NCBI GenBank assembly: GCA_002366835.1
Contig: DFBZ01000085.1
Span: forward strand, 1-8,722
DNA: 8,722 nt
Direction of reading: 5' to 3'
Origin: Gammaproteobacteria bacterium UBA3067
Lineage (GTDB): Bacteria; Pseudomonadota; Gammaproteobacteria; Pseudomonadales; UBA3067
A program made the position numbers and the translations under genes. Positions 1 through 5,584 of this stretch are shown piece after piece. The notes beneath the pieces were generated by a model. That model saw nothing but the letters and a program-made list of their open reading frames with translations, was not told the DNA's origin and did not search any database. Numbering within the stretch: position 1 is the first letter of the stretch; the number at the start of each line of letters is the position of its first letter.

Positions 1-1
1 C

Positions 2-190
2 GGTTTTGTTGACCAGAACAAGCTTCGCAAAGAGCGCAATGGAGAAGAAACACAAAGTCCCCCGATATCAGAAGACCGGCGCAAAATCTCAGCCTTGGAG
101 CGTGAAATACAGCAGCTCAAGATGGAGAAAGAAATTTTAAAAAAGGCTACCGCTCTCTTGATGTTGGACTCAATAAACGGTTTACGTTAA
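2..190 (+). CDS. IS3-family transposase OrfA, C-terminal part
   Basis: Reading in frame from position 2 gives 62 residues ending at TAA 188-190. The fragment contains a charged, heptad-like segment (ALEREIQQLKMEKEILKKAT), which fits the leucine-zipper region that follows the helix-turn-helix in IS3 OrfA proteins. The helix-turn-helix itself lies outside the window. In the family, OrfA binds the element ends and regulates transposition; fused to OrfB by frameshifting it gives the active transposase. The frame carries A AAA AAG in phase near its end, which is the expected place for that event. The gene is cut only by the window edge. Confidence 0.85.
   Translation, partial: GFVDQNKLRKERNGEETQSPPISEDRRKISALEREIQQLKMEKEILKKATALLMLDSINGLR
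139..145 (+). promoter_or_regulatory. Programmed -1 frameshift site (A AAA AAG)
   Basis: The heptamer A-AAA-AAG is in phase with orfA (codons TTA AAA AAG). After a -1 slip the next codon is GGC at 145, which is in the same frame as orfB at 199, with no stop between them. The product would be an OrfAB fusion reading ...KKGYRSLDVGL... into OrfB. This is the usual expression route for IS3-family transposases. Whether a stimulatory downstream RNA structure exists was not worked out. Confidence 0.8.
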
Positions 191-198
191 TTGACGAA

Positions 199-1056
199 AT
201 GAAAGAGAGCTATTCGATTAATTCGCTCTGCCAGGTTTTTGATGTGCATCGTAGTAGCTACCGTTATTGGCTTGTAAGCAGCTCAACGATTAGGGTTCAA
301 GACGTACGTGCTGATACAGAGGTTAAGGCGGCCTATGAGCTGAGTGGTGGCTCAGCAGGATCAAGAACACTCGCTGCGCTAGTGACCAGTCATGGTTATG
401 ACTTAAGTCGTTACAGGGCCGCAAAAGCCATGAAACGTCTGGGGATTGAGAGCTGTCAGCCTCCTAAACACCATTATAAACCAGCGAGTAAGCCGCATAG
501 TCATATTGAAAATCACCTGAACCGTGAGTTCAGCCCGATACGCCCGAATCAAGTATGGTGTGGCGATGTAACGTATTTATGGGTAGGAAATAAGTGGCGG
601 TATTTGGCGACCGTTTTAGATTTATATCATCGAAAAATAGTTGGCTTTGCTCTGTCAGATTCACCCGATAGCGAACTCACAAAGAAAGCGTTATCGAATG
701 CATTTGAATCCCGGAGCTGCCCATCCGGAGTGATGTTTCATTCGGATCAAGGATGCCACTATACCAGCCTAGCCTTTAAACAGTTACTTTCGCGCTATCA
801 AATTAAACAGAGTATGAGTCGTCGAGGAAACTGTTGGGACAACGCCCCTATGGAGCGCTTTTTCAGAAGCTTAAAAACTGAAAACATGCCTAAAAATGGC
901 TATGGAAATGAGGCGGTAGCCGATGACTCAGTACGGGATTATATTTATAAATATTACAATTCGATGAGGCCCCATAGTCATAACTTGGGATTATCGCCGA
1001 ATGCAAAAGAGGCATTTTATTGGAAAACCTCTAATTCTATGGCCAAAAAAGATTGA
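199..1056 (+). CDS. IS3-family transposase OrfB (DDE integrase core)
   Basis: A 285-residue protein with the retroviral-integrase-type catalytic core of the IS3 family. The acidic triad is visible: D123 in WCGDVTYLW, D183 in FHSDQGCHYTS and E219 in NAPMERFFRSLK, with 35 residues between the second Asp and the Glu (DD35E). The N-terminal part (about residues 5-90) is the helical region common to OrfB. The C-terminal YYNSMRPHSHNLGLSP motif is also typical. The open frame continues upstream of the ATG to the frameshift site, so the functional protein is probably the OrfAB fusion; the ATG at 199 is only a possible internal start. The core looks intact. Confidence 0.93.
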   Translation: MKESYSINSLCQVFDVHRSSYRYWLVSSSTIRVQDVRADTEVKAAYELSGGSAGSRTLAALVTSHGYDLSRYRAAKAMKRLGIESCQPPKHHYKPASKPHSHIENHLNREFSPIRPNQVWCGDVTYLWVGNKWRYLATVLDLYHRKIVGFALSDSPDSELTKKALSNAFESRSCPSGVMFHSDQGCHYTSLAFKQLLSRYQIKQSMSRRGNCWDNAPMERFFRSLKTENMPKNGYGNEAVADDSVRDYIYKYYNSMRPHSHNLGLSPNAKEAFYWKTSNSMAKKD

Positions 1057-1064
1057 CCACTACA
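1053..1064 (+). repeat. Probable right terminal inverted repeat of the IS3 element
   Basis: TTGACCACTACA overlaps the orfB stop codon (TGA 1054-1056) and ends in CA, as IS3-family right ends do. The matching left end is not in the window, so the pairing cannot be confirmed. Target-site duplication cannot be tested either. Confidence 0.5.
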
Positions 1065-1084
1065 CCATCGAAACAGAGCAATGA

Positions 1085-1124
1085 CACTACGAATCCATCA
1101 TAATTTCATGGGTGTCCCCAAGTG
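1085..1124 (-). repeat. 40-base repeat, copy 1 (CACTT-GGGGACACCCAT...GTAGTG)
   Basis: Read on the - strand this begins CACTTGGGGACACCCATGAAA and ends GTAGTG. It aligns over its whole length with 1451-1493, with a few substitutions and a 3-base length difference. The ends are inverted (CACT.../...AGTG) and the core contains GGGGACACCC. It forms the 3' end of the first Y1-transposase fragment, whose reading frame stops inside it (...TWGHP, stop). A short palindromic element linked to a Y1 transposase is what is expected of REP-like sequences or of the end of a non-autonomous derivative. Which of these applies is inference. Confidence 0.6.
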
Positions 1125-1393
1125 CGCCCCTGATCCCAAGAGTTAACCGCATCCTGATTAATAAACAACACCAAGTGATAGTGATTCGACATAACGGCAT
1201 AGGCACACACATCAATGGCAAAGACGGAAGATAGAAATTTGATACGTTCCACCAGCCAGCCCTTGCGGTGATCGAAGTTCTGCCCGCTCTGATAATCATC
1301 CCCACAAAGATAAGCACGCCGTACACAGCGGGAAATACAGTGGTAAAACGGCGCATCCTCAACAGCGATCAATTCTTTGCGGGCGCGGGTCAT
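1106..1393 (-). pseudogene. Y1 (HUH) REP-associated-type transposase, N-terminal fragment
   Basis: An open frame of 95 residues, of which about the first 88 match the N-terminus of large Y1 transposases: MTRARKELI start, SRCVRRAYLCG and AYAVMSNHYHLVL, where H71 and H73 form the HUH metal-binding pair. Family members run to roughly 300 residues, so over two thirds is missing, including the region with the catalytic residues downstream. The last residues (QGRTWGHP) come from the 40-base repeat at 1085-1124, not from the transposase. A weak AGG lies upstream of the ATG. Not functional as it stands. Downstream of it lies the IS3 element, oriented towards it. Confidence 0.85.
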
Positions 1394-1450
1394 TCTTTAT
1401 ACCTGTGGTTATTCGTAGCATTCAATACATTTAAACCGAAATACTAACGT

Positions 1451-1493
1451 CACTATGGGGATATATCAATATTTTTATGGGTGTCCCCTAGTG
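1451..1493 (-). repeat. 43-base repeat, copy 2 (CACTA-GGGGACACCCAT...CCCCATAGTG)
   Basis: On the - strand it begins CACTAGGGGACACCCATAA and ends CCCCATAGTG, giving an imperfect inverted repeat CACTA-GGGG / CCCC-A-TAGTG around an AT-rich loop. It is the second copy of the element at 1085-1124. It terminates the second transposase fragment, whose frame reads TRGHP then stops inside it. The palindrome is more complete here than in copy 1 and could fold as a hairpin, the usual substrate shape for HUH transposases. Confidence 0.6.
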
Positions 1494-1690
1494 GTCTCCT
1501 TTTCATCCAGCAAAGCCTGACTTTTAAAGCGACCCTCCCAAAACCGACCAGTGCAGCCATCTTCCTTATTGGCCATACGCGCCACAGTTTCATTTAAACA
1601 GCGCATAAACCAAGAAATATCACCTCTAACTCAGTGGCCAAATTAACTATGCCACTACAGCTGAAGTAACGCTGCACTTGGAAGTTGAAT
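1475..1690 (-). pseudogene. Y1 (HUH) REP-associated-type transposase, middle fragment, frameshifted
   Basis: From 1621 downwards the - strand reads DISWFMRCLNETVARMANKE and, a few residues on, GRFWEGRFKSQALLDEK. This conserved middle block of the large Y1-transposase family has HNH-free helical character and the typical FWEGRFKSQALLDE motif. Upstream (about 1622-1690) similar coding (QRYFS..., LATELE) continues in another frame, so an indel of one or two bases lies near 1621. The frame ends at 1475 inside the 43-base repeat. It would normally follow the fragment at 1106-1393 in one protein, but here it lies upstream of it, so the two probably come from two copies or from a rearranged tandem. 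The gene is dead. Confidence 0.75.
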
Positions 1691-1695
1691 TCTCC

Positions 1696-2628
1696 CTAGA
1701 GATCCAGGTTAAGCTTAAACTCTAATCCAATTTCAGAATACTCCTGTTCCGGTTTTCCTTTAATAGGATTTCCGCCATCTAGATGTGAAAGGTATATTTT
1801 CATATCACCAGACCTATCTATAGGGTAAGAAATTTTGTATACGCGCATTGAGTGAGTATCATCCGCACCAAATGTGTCCTCATCTTTTTCTATATCATTC
1901 CAATATTGATACGATAGAGTCAGCACTAAAGTTTCAACCCCTATTTCTTTATTTTTGTCCTTAGGATCAGTTATTAGCCTATCCTTTAGGAGGTTAATAT
2001 ATACGCTTACACCTGCATTTAATCGAGCAACACTACCCTTATCAACTTTATCTGACTTAATAACATTCTCGAAGAATAGCCCTATATTGGGCTGCCAGCT
2101 TATACGAGACGGGTGAGGCCTCCCTATTTCCCAACCTCCTATAAATATGTCTTTATCAATATTGAATACGCTTTTCTTATTTTCATTGATATGAATTTCA
2201 GGATAATAAGAAACTGACGCGCCAATTGACTCGGTTTTTTTAATGTCATCTACCTTATAAGATACTTTTATAGGAGCCTTATGGTATGACGTGGTTTTTT
2301 CTTTATCCGACAACCATTGATTCCCATAAGAGTAGGAAAGCATTTTGGTATCAACTTCTTTATCTGTTTGGGTATTTCTATGAAGCTCCAGTGCTATGTT
2401 GTGCGAATATAGATTATTGACCCCCCGATCTCTTTTAGTCAGGTTAATAGCCCCATCTATTACATAACTGGAATCTCCAGTATCAGGGTTTGTGTAGAGC
2501 AACTTCGCTCCAGACTCTCTCTTTGGTGGTTCTTTGGCTTTGTCTCTAAGAGTTATATCCCAATCTGAAGCAAATGAGGCGGACATCGTCCCCATGCCAA
2601 AAACTAATAGTGCAATTTTGAGTTTCAT
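1696..2628 (-). CDS. Probable exported or outer-membrane protein of unknown function
   Basis: A 310-residue protein if started at the ATG at 2628, which I prefer to the upstream in-frame start at 2667. AAAAGG lies 6 bases before it, and the protein then begins with a clear signal peptide (MKLK, hydrophobic ALLVFGMG, then SASFA before SDWD). The mature part is rich in alternating polar and hydrophobic stretches with aromatic residues (GASVSYYPEI, SVYINLL, TLVLTLSYQYW, GLEFKLNLDL), suggesting beta strands and possibly an outer-membrane barrel. No family was recognised. The start lies 16 bases after the stop of the 87-residue gene upstream, so the two are probably one transcript. Codon use is AT-richer than in the ATP synthase genes. 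Confidence 0.7.
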   Translation of the reverse strand: MKLKIALLVFGMGTMSASFASDWDITLRDKAKEPPKRESGAKLLYTNPDTGDSSYVIDGAINLTKRDRGVNNLYSHNIALELHRNTQTDKEVDTKMLSYSYGNQWLSDKEKTTSYHKAPIKVSYKVDDIKKTESIGASVSYYPEIHINENKKSVFNIDKDIFIGGWEIGRPHPSRISWQPNIGLFFENVIKSDKVDKGSVARLNAGVSVYINLLKDRLITDPKDKNKEIGVETLVLTLSYQYWNDIEKDEDTFGADDTHSMRVYKISYPIDRSGDMKIYLSHLDGGNPIKGKPEQEYSEIGLEFKLNLDL

Positions 2629-2644
2629 ATAAAACCTTTTAGCT

Positions 2645-2908
2645 CTATTTTTTTGTAATATATTCAAATATTTCCAGCACTGTTGTACTGTCCTTCAACT
2701 TTATCTCTTTACTCCCTGCGCCATCTTCTAAATACTCTTTTCTTAATTTAAATAATGCCTGAACAAGAGACTCTCTTGGAGATACAGCAAGATTATATAA
2801 AGTAGAGGCATGATTTGTTTGCCTCCACGACAGACCATGCTCCGCTGAAGTCCATTTCTCCAAGATGTGAATAACCTTGAGAGTTATATCAACTAAATTC
2901 TTATCCAT
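2645..2908 (-). CDS. Small hypothetical protein (87 aa)
   Basis: An 87-residue, largely helical, soluble-looking protein with no signal peptide or membrane segment. It begins MDKNLVDITLKVIHILEKW and ends in a lysine-rich tail. No family was recognised. Its stop lies 16 bases before the start of the exported protein gene, and the two are likely co-transcribed. The upstream ribosome site is weak (TAGAG about 10 bases before the ATG). It could be a small regulator or a partner of the downstream protein, but nothing in the sequence settles this. Confidence 0.55.
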   Translation of the reverse strand: MDKNLVDITLKVIHILEKWTSAEHGLSWRQTNHASTLYNLAVSPRESLVQALFKLRKEYLEDGAGSKEIKLKDSTTVLEIFEYITKK

Positions 2909-2944
2909 TTTATTAATTCTCTAGTTTAAGTTGTCTATAATTTA

Positions 2945-3021
2945 CTGCCACCCCGCTCAGGAGATAACGCTCTCAAAGAGAGGCAGGCCGTAGCTGAATT
3001 AAGCTGTGGCATCAAGCCACA
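2945..3021. other. Intergenic hairpins downstream of the tyrosinase gene
   Basis: Two inverted repeats lie between the tyrosinase stop and the 87-residue gene: a perfect TGTGGC/GCCACA stem at 3005-3021 with a 5-base loop, and CTCTC/GAGAG at 2970-2982 with a 3-base loop, flanked more widely by CTGCC (2945-2949) and GGCAG (2982-2986). Neither is followed on the - strand by a strong run of T, so they are not convincing rho-independent terminators. A GCGTTATC sequence in this stretch recalls an integron core site, but no matching partner arm was found. Confidence 0.45.
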
Positions 3022-3049
3022 AACGAAACACTGCGGAGACTTATTAGGG

Positions 3050-4066
3050 CTATTCGTACACATACCCTAGTGATGACATATCCATAACATCTGCTGCAGT
3101 ACGAACGTTGCTACTTGAAAAGTCTGGAGTCGGCGCATCTTCAAACAACTTACTAGGAACATAACCTAGAGCATCCCCAACCCAAGGCCACATTGGGTCG
3201 TTCAACTTATGTCCTTCATCTTCACCAGATGAATCACTGGGATAATACGCGATGCCCTCATGCCCATTTTTTTGCCATTCAGCCCACAAACGATCAATAT
3301 TACAGTGATGAAAAAAGAATATGAGATCGTTCGGTGACGTATACGGATGCCCCATATGCCCTCCAACCCAGCCATGCCCAAAATTATGCATTCTATTGCC
3401 TAATTCCAGACGATTTCTAAAACCTCTAGGCTGCCTGACTTGCCTACCAGTTACTGGATCAGTCTCGATCATTGTTCCTCTATCTTCATATGTATTTCTA
3501 GCCATGGTTCTTCTGACGTCTTCGGGTACAGCTAGAGGTCTATCGATATATTCTCGCCGCAAGGTCGTGCCGAATTCATGAGATAGTGACTCTTTTATCC
3601 TCCAACCCTCTAGGGTATCAGGCCACCATTCTGGTTTAGAAAAAGAGTTACTATCTGTCTCTGGCGCATGATATGCGAAATAACCTCGCTGTATTTCCCC
3701 ATCACGAGCGCCTAAATATTCATCAGTAAATAACTTTGTATTTGTACCTTCATGATCTGTCCAATCCCAGTATGGCAATCCGATACTAGAACCATGCGCA
3801 ACCAATTCGTTTTCGAACCAAAGTAAGAACTCTCGATGCCAAGGCAAAAACGCCGGGCCTTGATGCCCCATATTTACATTTGATCCATCTGGAACCTTTA
3901 CATTTAGACAAGCAAGATGGACTGCTTCAAATTGGTCAAAAACAGATATCTGATTTTCTTCCTGGACATCTGGATTGGTTATATTTGCCTTCATTCTTAC
4001 TACAGCAGCTAAAAGTGAATCCCTCTCCTCTTGTGTTAATCTAGTTGCGCTTTTTCTAACTGGCAT
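3050..4066 (-). CDS. Tyrosinase (type-3 copper monooxygenase/oxidase)
   Basis: A 338-residue protein that would hydroxylate monophenols and oxidise o-diphenols to quinones at a binuclear copper centre. Counting from the ATG at 4066, CuA ligands are H50 (AVHLAC), H68 and H77 (GHQGPAFLPWHREFL). CuB ligands are H227 and H231 (RMHNFGH) and H254 (FFFHHCNIDRLWAEWQ). E221 and N228 correspond to the Glu/Asn pair linked to monophenolase activity in bacterial tyrosinases. Length and motifs fit the short bacterial type. There is no signal peptide and no C-terminal lid domain, so it is probably cytoplasmic or needs a partner. A TTG at 4087 extends the frame by seven residues, but AAAGGAG within that extension points to the ATG. 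The 104-residue gene lies 120 bases upstream on the same strand. Confidence 0.93.
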   Translation of the reverse strand: MPVRKSATRLTQEERDSLLAAVVRMKANITNPDVQEENQISVFDQFEAVHLACLNVKVPDGSNVNMGHQGPAFLPWHREFLLWFENELVAHGSSIGLPYWDWTDHEGTNTKLFTDEYLGARDGEIQRGYFAYHAPETDSNSFSKPEWWPDTLEGWRIKESLSHEFGTTLRREYIDRPLAVPEDVRRTMARNTYEDRGTMIETDPVTGRQVRQPRGFRNRLELGNRMHNFGHGWVGGHMGHPYTSPNDLIFFFHHCNIDRLWAEWQKNGHEGIAYYPSDSSGEDEGHKLNDPMWPWVGDALGYVPSKLFEDAPTPDFSSSNVRTAADVMDMSSLGYVYE

Positions 4067-4074
4067 TTCGCTTT

Positions 4075-4081
4075 CTCCTTT
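4075..4081 (-). promoter_or_regulatory. Shine-Dalgarno site fixing the tyrosinase start
   Basis: AAAGGAG on the - strand lies 8 bases before the ATG at 4066. Because it falls inside the seven-codon TTG-started extension, it argues that the protein begins at MPVRKSATRL. Confidence 0.8.
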
Positions 4082-4105
4082 AATCAATCATTTTCCCATA
4101 TAGCC

Positions 4106-4181
4106 CTAACGATTAAGCCCAGTCGACCTCCAAAAGTAAGTAAAACACCCCTTTTCAAGGCCAGCTGGAGTGGCTTGTTAG
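4106..4181 (-). other. attC-like imperfect hairpin (candidate integron recombination site)
   Basis: Read on the - strand, the structure has two equal 31-base arms. The outer box CTAAC (4177-4181) pairs with GTTAG (4106-4110). Next come 8 unpaired bases on each side, then CCAG (4165-4168) pairing with CTGG (4119-4122). A long inner stem with a bulged base on each arm follows (4151-4164 with 4123-4136), then a 14-base loop. This is the layout of an integron attC: R boxes, unpaired spacer, L boxes, extrahelical bases, stem and loop. It lies just 3' of the 104-residue gene in the gene's own direction, as in a cassette. The R'' side fits the RYYYAAC consensus poorly and no integrase is in the window. 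There is no T run, so a terminator is less likely. Confidence 0.55.
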
Positions 4182-4186
4182 TACTT

Positions 4187-4501
4187 TTAGCCAAACACGG
4201 AAATATTTACTGTGCAGCTCTCTCCCTGATTTGAGATAACTTGCACTTGAGTGTACTTAGATACATCTGAACCATGTTTCTCAAAAGAAAAGTGACGAGG
4301 TATGCCTTTCATCGGGCCCGGGTTACGGGTAATTTTTAGATTCAATAAAAGAATACTTTCGTTAATACCTGTGATGTCAGCCTCTTCGATAGTTACTTCG
4401 GTCTCAGCTGTATACACCATTACAGAACCATGGACGTATAAACCGTTCGGCTGTTCTTTTAAATTAACATTTGCATTTAACGCGAGATTGCATTTGCTCA
4501 T
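4187..4501 (-). CDS. Small hypothetical protein beside tyrosinase (104 aa)
   Basis: A 104-residue protein with a strong ribosome site (AAAGGAG about 8 bases before the ATG at 4501). It has no signal peptide or membrane segment. Alternating hydrophobic residues (GSVMVYTAETEVTIEE, SILLLNLKITR, TQVQVISN, CTVNISVFG) suggest an all-beta fold. Two cysteines (C4 and one near the C-terminus) and two or three histidines are present, too few for an obvious metal site. It is unlike the MelC1 copper chaperone as I know it. Its place directly upstream of the tyrosinase on the same strand makes a joint role possible, but the attC-like structure between them could also mean two independent cassettes. Confidence 0.7.
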   Translation of the reverse strand: MSKCNLALNANVNLKEQPNGLYVHGSVMVYTAETEVTIEEADITGINESILLLNLKITRNPGPMKGIPRHFSFEKHGSDVSKYTQVQVISNQGESCTVNISVFG

Positions 4502-4517
4502 TCTTTCATCTCCTTTA

Positions 4518-4697
4518 TTATTCCATCCAGATTTTGGTGATTTTATTATCTTCTGATAATTCTATATTAGCTCTTTCGAGTCTAAAATCAGCAGTAAGAG
4601 CATCTCCAGTTTTATATACTCTTGTTATTTTTCTAATTAGAGTAGAAATTGGACTATCGCTTACCTGGTCATTTATAACTAACTCCTTTAATGTTTT
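4518..4697 (-). pseudogene. Short coding frame without a good start, upstream of the 104-aa gene
   Basis: The - strand is open from 4697 to a TAA at 4518-4520 and encodes a protein-like charged sequence (QVSDSPISTLIRKITRVYKT, then GDALTADFRLERANIELS, ending KIWME). No ATG is in this frame at a sensible place. An ATG at 4672, with AAAGGAG 10 bases before it, opens instead a frame that stops after three codons (ATG ACC AGG TAA). A single-base change next to that ATG would restore a protein of about 52 residues. It ends 16 bases before the 104-residue gene, whose ribosome site overlaps its end, so the two look translationally arranged. It is either a recent frameshift, a rare start codon, or a remnant. 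No family was recognised. Confidence 0.5.
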
Positions 4698-4711
4698 TTA
4701 ACGGTGCTAAC

Positions 4712-5046
4712 GAGGCCGTAGAAAAATTCCTAAAACAAAAATGGCACAATTTAAAATATTCCTTTTTTTCAGTGTTTCTATGGGAATTTGGTCTTAAGGT
4801 GGGCCTATATCATCCCTGTTTGCTATTTCTCTGCTCGTTCTATCCAATGGGCCATGTCTCTGTAATTTCTCTATGTTATGCGCCATACAAAACATCAACC
4901 ACTGGGCATTCACTTTCAGTTCATCCCATAAACTAAACCAGTCGAGGCCCTTGGTGGTGTTAATATTACCGAAAACGAATTTTATAGCTCCGAGACTCTC
5001 GACTATAAATATGTCAGCCTTGATTGCTATCAATTTTTTCACTCAT
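4712..5046 (-). mobile_element. Decayed IS1182-family element, transposase C-terminal end
   Basis: The - strand carries transposase remains in two frames. KIDSNQG, a stop, then HIYSR appears from 5046; after a frameshift this becomes FVFGNINTTKGLDWFSL and KVNAQWLMFCMAHNIEKLQRHG. These motifs (VFGN, K-N-W/R-F, HNIEKL) are the C-terminal signature of IS1182-type DDE transposases. At least one in-frame stop and one frameshift are present, and everything upstream of the last part of the gene is missing. The right end is placed at GAGGCCGTAGAAAAA (starting at 4712 on +), which resembles the ends of this family from memory. The element cannot move on its own. Confidence 0.65.
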
Positions 5047-5584
5047 TTAGCTTGTCAGATTGAAACTAAACACTGGGACATCCACAACTAAAAAGACACA
5101 TGGAATAAAATAATTAACCATCAACTTTGTTGGTTTAACACTCTCAACCAATTACAATATGAACAGGAAGAAACCACCAGATAATAAATTCCACACTCCA
5201 AGTCTTGGCCCCATGCAATCAAAAAGGCAACAACTACAAGACACCCATAAAACCATTTCTGACCGCACCAAGGATCAGATAAAAAGAGACCCCAATGTCG
5301 CTGATATATTTTGTGGGTTTCCACTAAAGGGAGATGCACGCAACCCGAAAATAACGTCCTAAATAACCTGCAATAACCTCACCCACCAAACTAATCACGA
5401 CATACAATAAAGTCAAGGTAATATTTGGCATCACCCCACCAGCACCTCAAACACCCCCTACAAACACCCGACACACCCCATTGACCCAAATCAACCAAAT
5501 CACAACCACCTACTGCTAACCTACCGCACGTCGCATTTTATTTACACCCTCGTTGTCAACACCTTTCCCAAACAAGGATACCCC
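5047..5584. other. Apparently non-coding, strand-asymmetric region
   Basis: No convincing gene is seen here. Frames of 67 and 72 codons exist on both strands (5159-5362 and 5121-5339) but lack ribosome sites and recognisable motifs. From about 5363 to 5520 the + strand is C- and A-rich with very few G. An imperfect inverted repeat (TTAACCATCAAC / GTTGGTTTAA) lies at 5114-5138. GACACCCATAAAA at 5240-5252 matches 13 bases of the repeat at 1451-1493. The region lies between the IS1182 relic and the small hydrophobic gene and may be eroded DNA. Confidence 0.5.
5434..5479 (-). other. Potential G-quadruplex motif
   Basis: On the - strand four G runs occur in order: GGGG (5476-5479), GGG (5467-5469), GGGGG (5454-5458) and GGGG (5434-5437), separated by 6, 8 and 16 bases. 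The last loop is long, so a stable quadruplex is uncertain. The motif follows from the strong C bias of the + strand here and may have no function. Confidence 0.35.

Larger units (their letters stand above)
1..1064 (+). mobile_element. IS3-family insertion sequence, right part (left end outside window)
   Basis: The segment holds the end of orfA, a slippery frameshift site, full orfB and a probable right end, in the standard IS3-family order. The left inverted repeat and orfA N-terminus lie before position 1. The right boundary is placed after TTGACCACTACA because IS3-family elements end in CA and the sequence TGTAGTGGTCAA, read inward, is a plausible terminal repeat overlapping the orfB stop. 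No disruption is visible in the part present, so the copy may be active. It sits next to relics of a Y1 transposase, so it landed in an area already rich in mobile DNA. The exact subgroup cannot be assigned without comparison. Confidence 0.85.

Noticed and set aside
4106..4181. Rho-independent terminator of the 104-aa gene
   Set aside because: No T run follows on the - strand and the paired ends flanking an unpaired spacer are not terminator-like.
4187..4501. The 104-residue protein as a precursor peptide modified by the tyrosinase
   Set aside because: It looks like a folded beta-rich protein, has only two tyrosines and no leader/core split or transporter nearby; no evidence for a peptide natural product.
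5121..5339. Open frame of 72 codons on the - strand with a hydrophobic middle
   Set aside because: GTG start without a ribosome site, no recognisable motif, and an overlapping equally long frame on the other strand; most likely chance in skewed DNA.
5159..5362. Open frame of 67 codons on the + strand
   Set aside because: No ribosome site, no recognised domain, and lies in an apparently eroded region.
5521..5560. TTGACA-like -35 box on the - strand near 5555
   Set aside because: No -10 box at acceptable spacing and no supported gene downstream.
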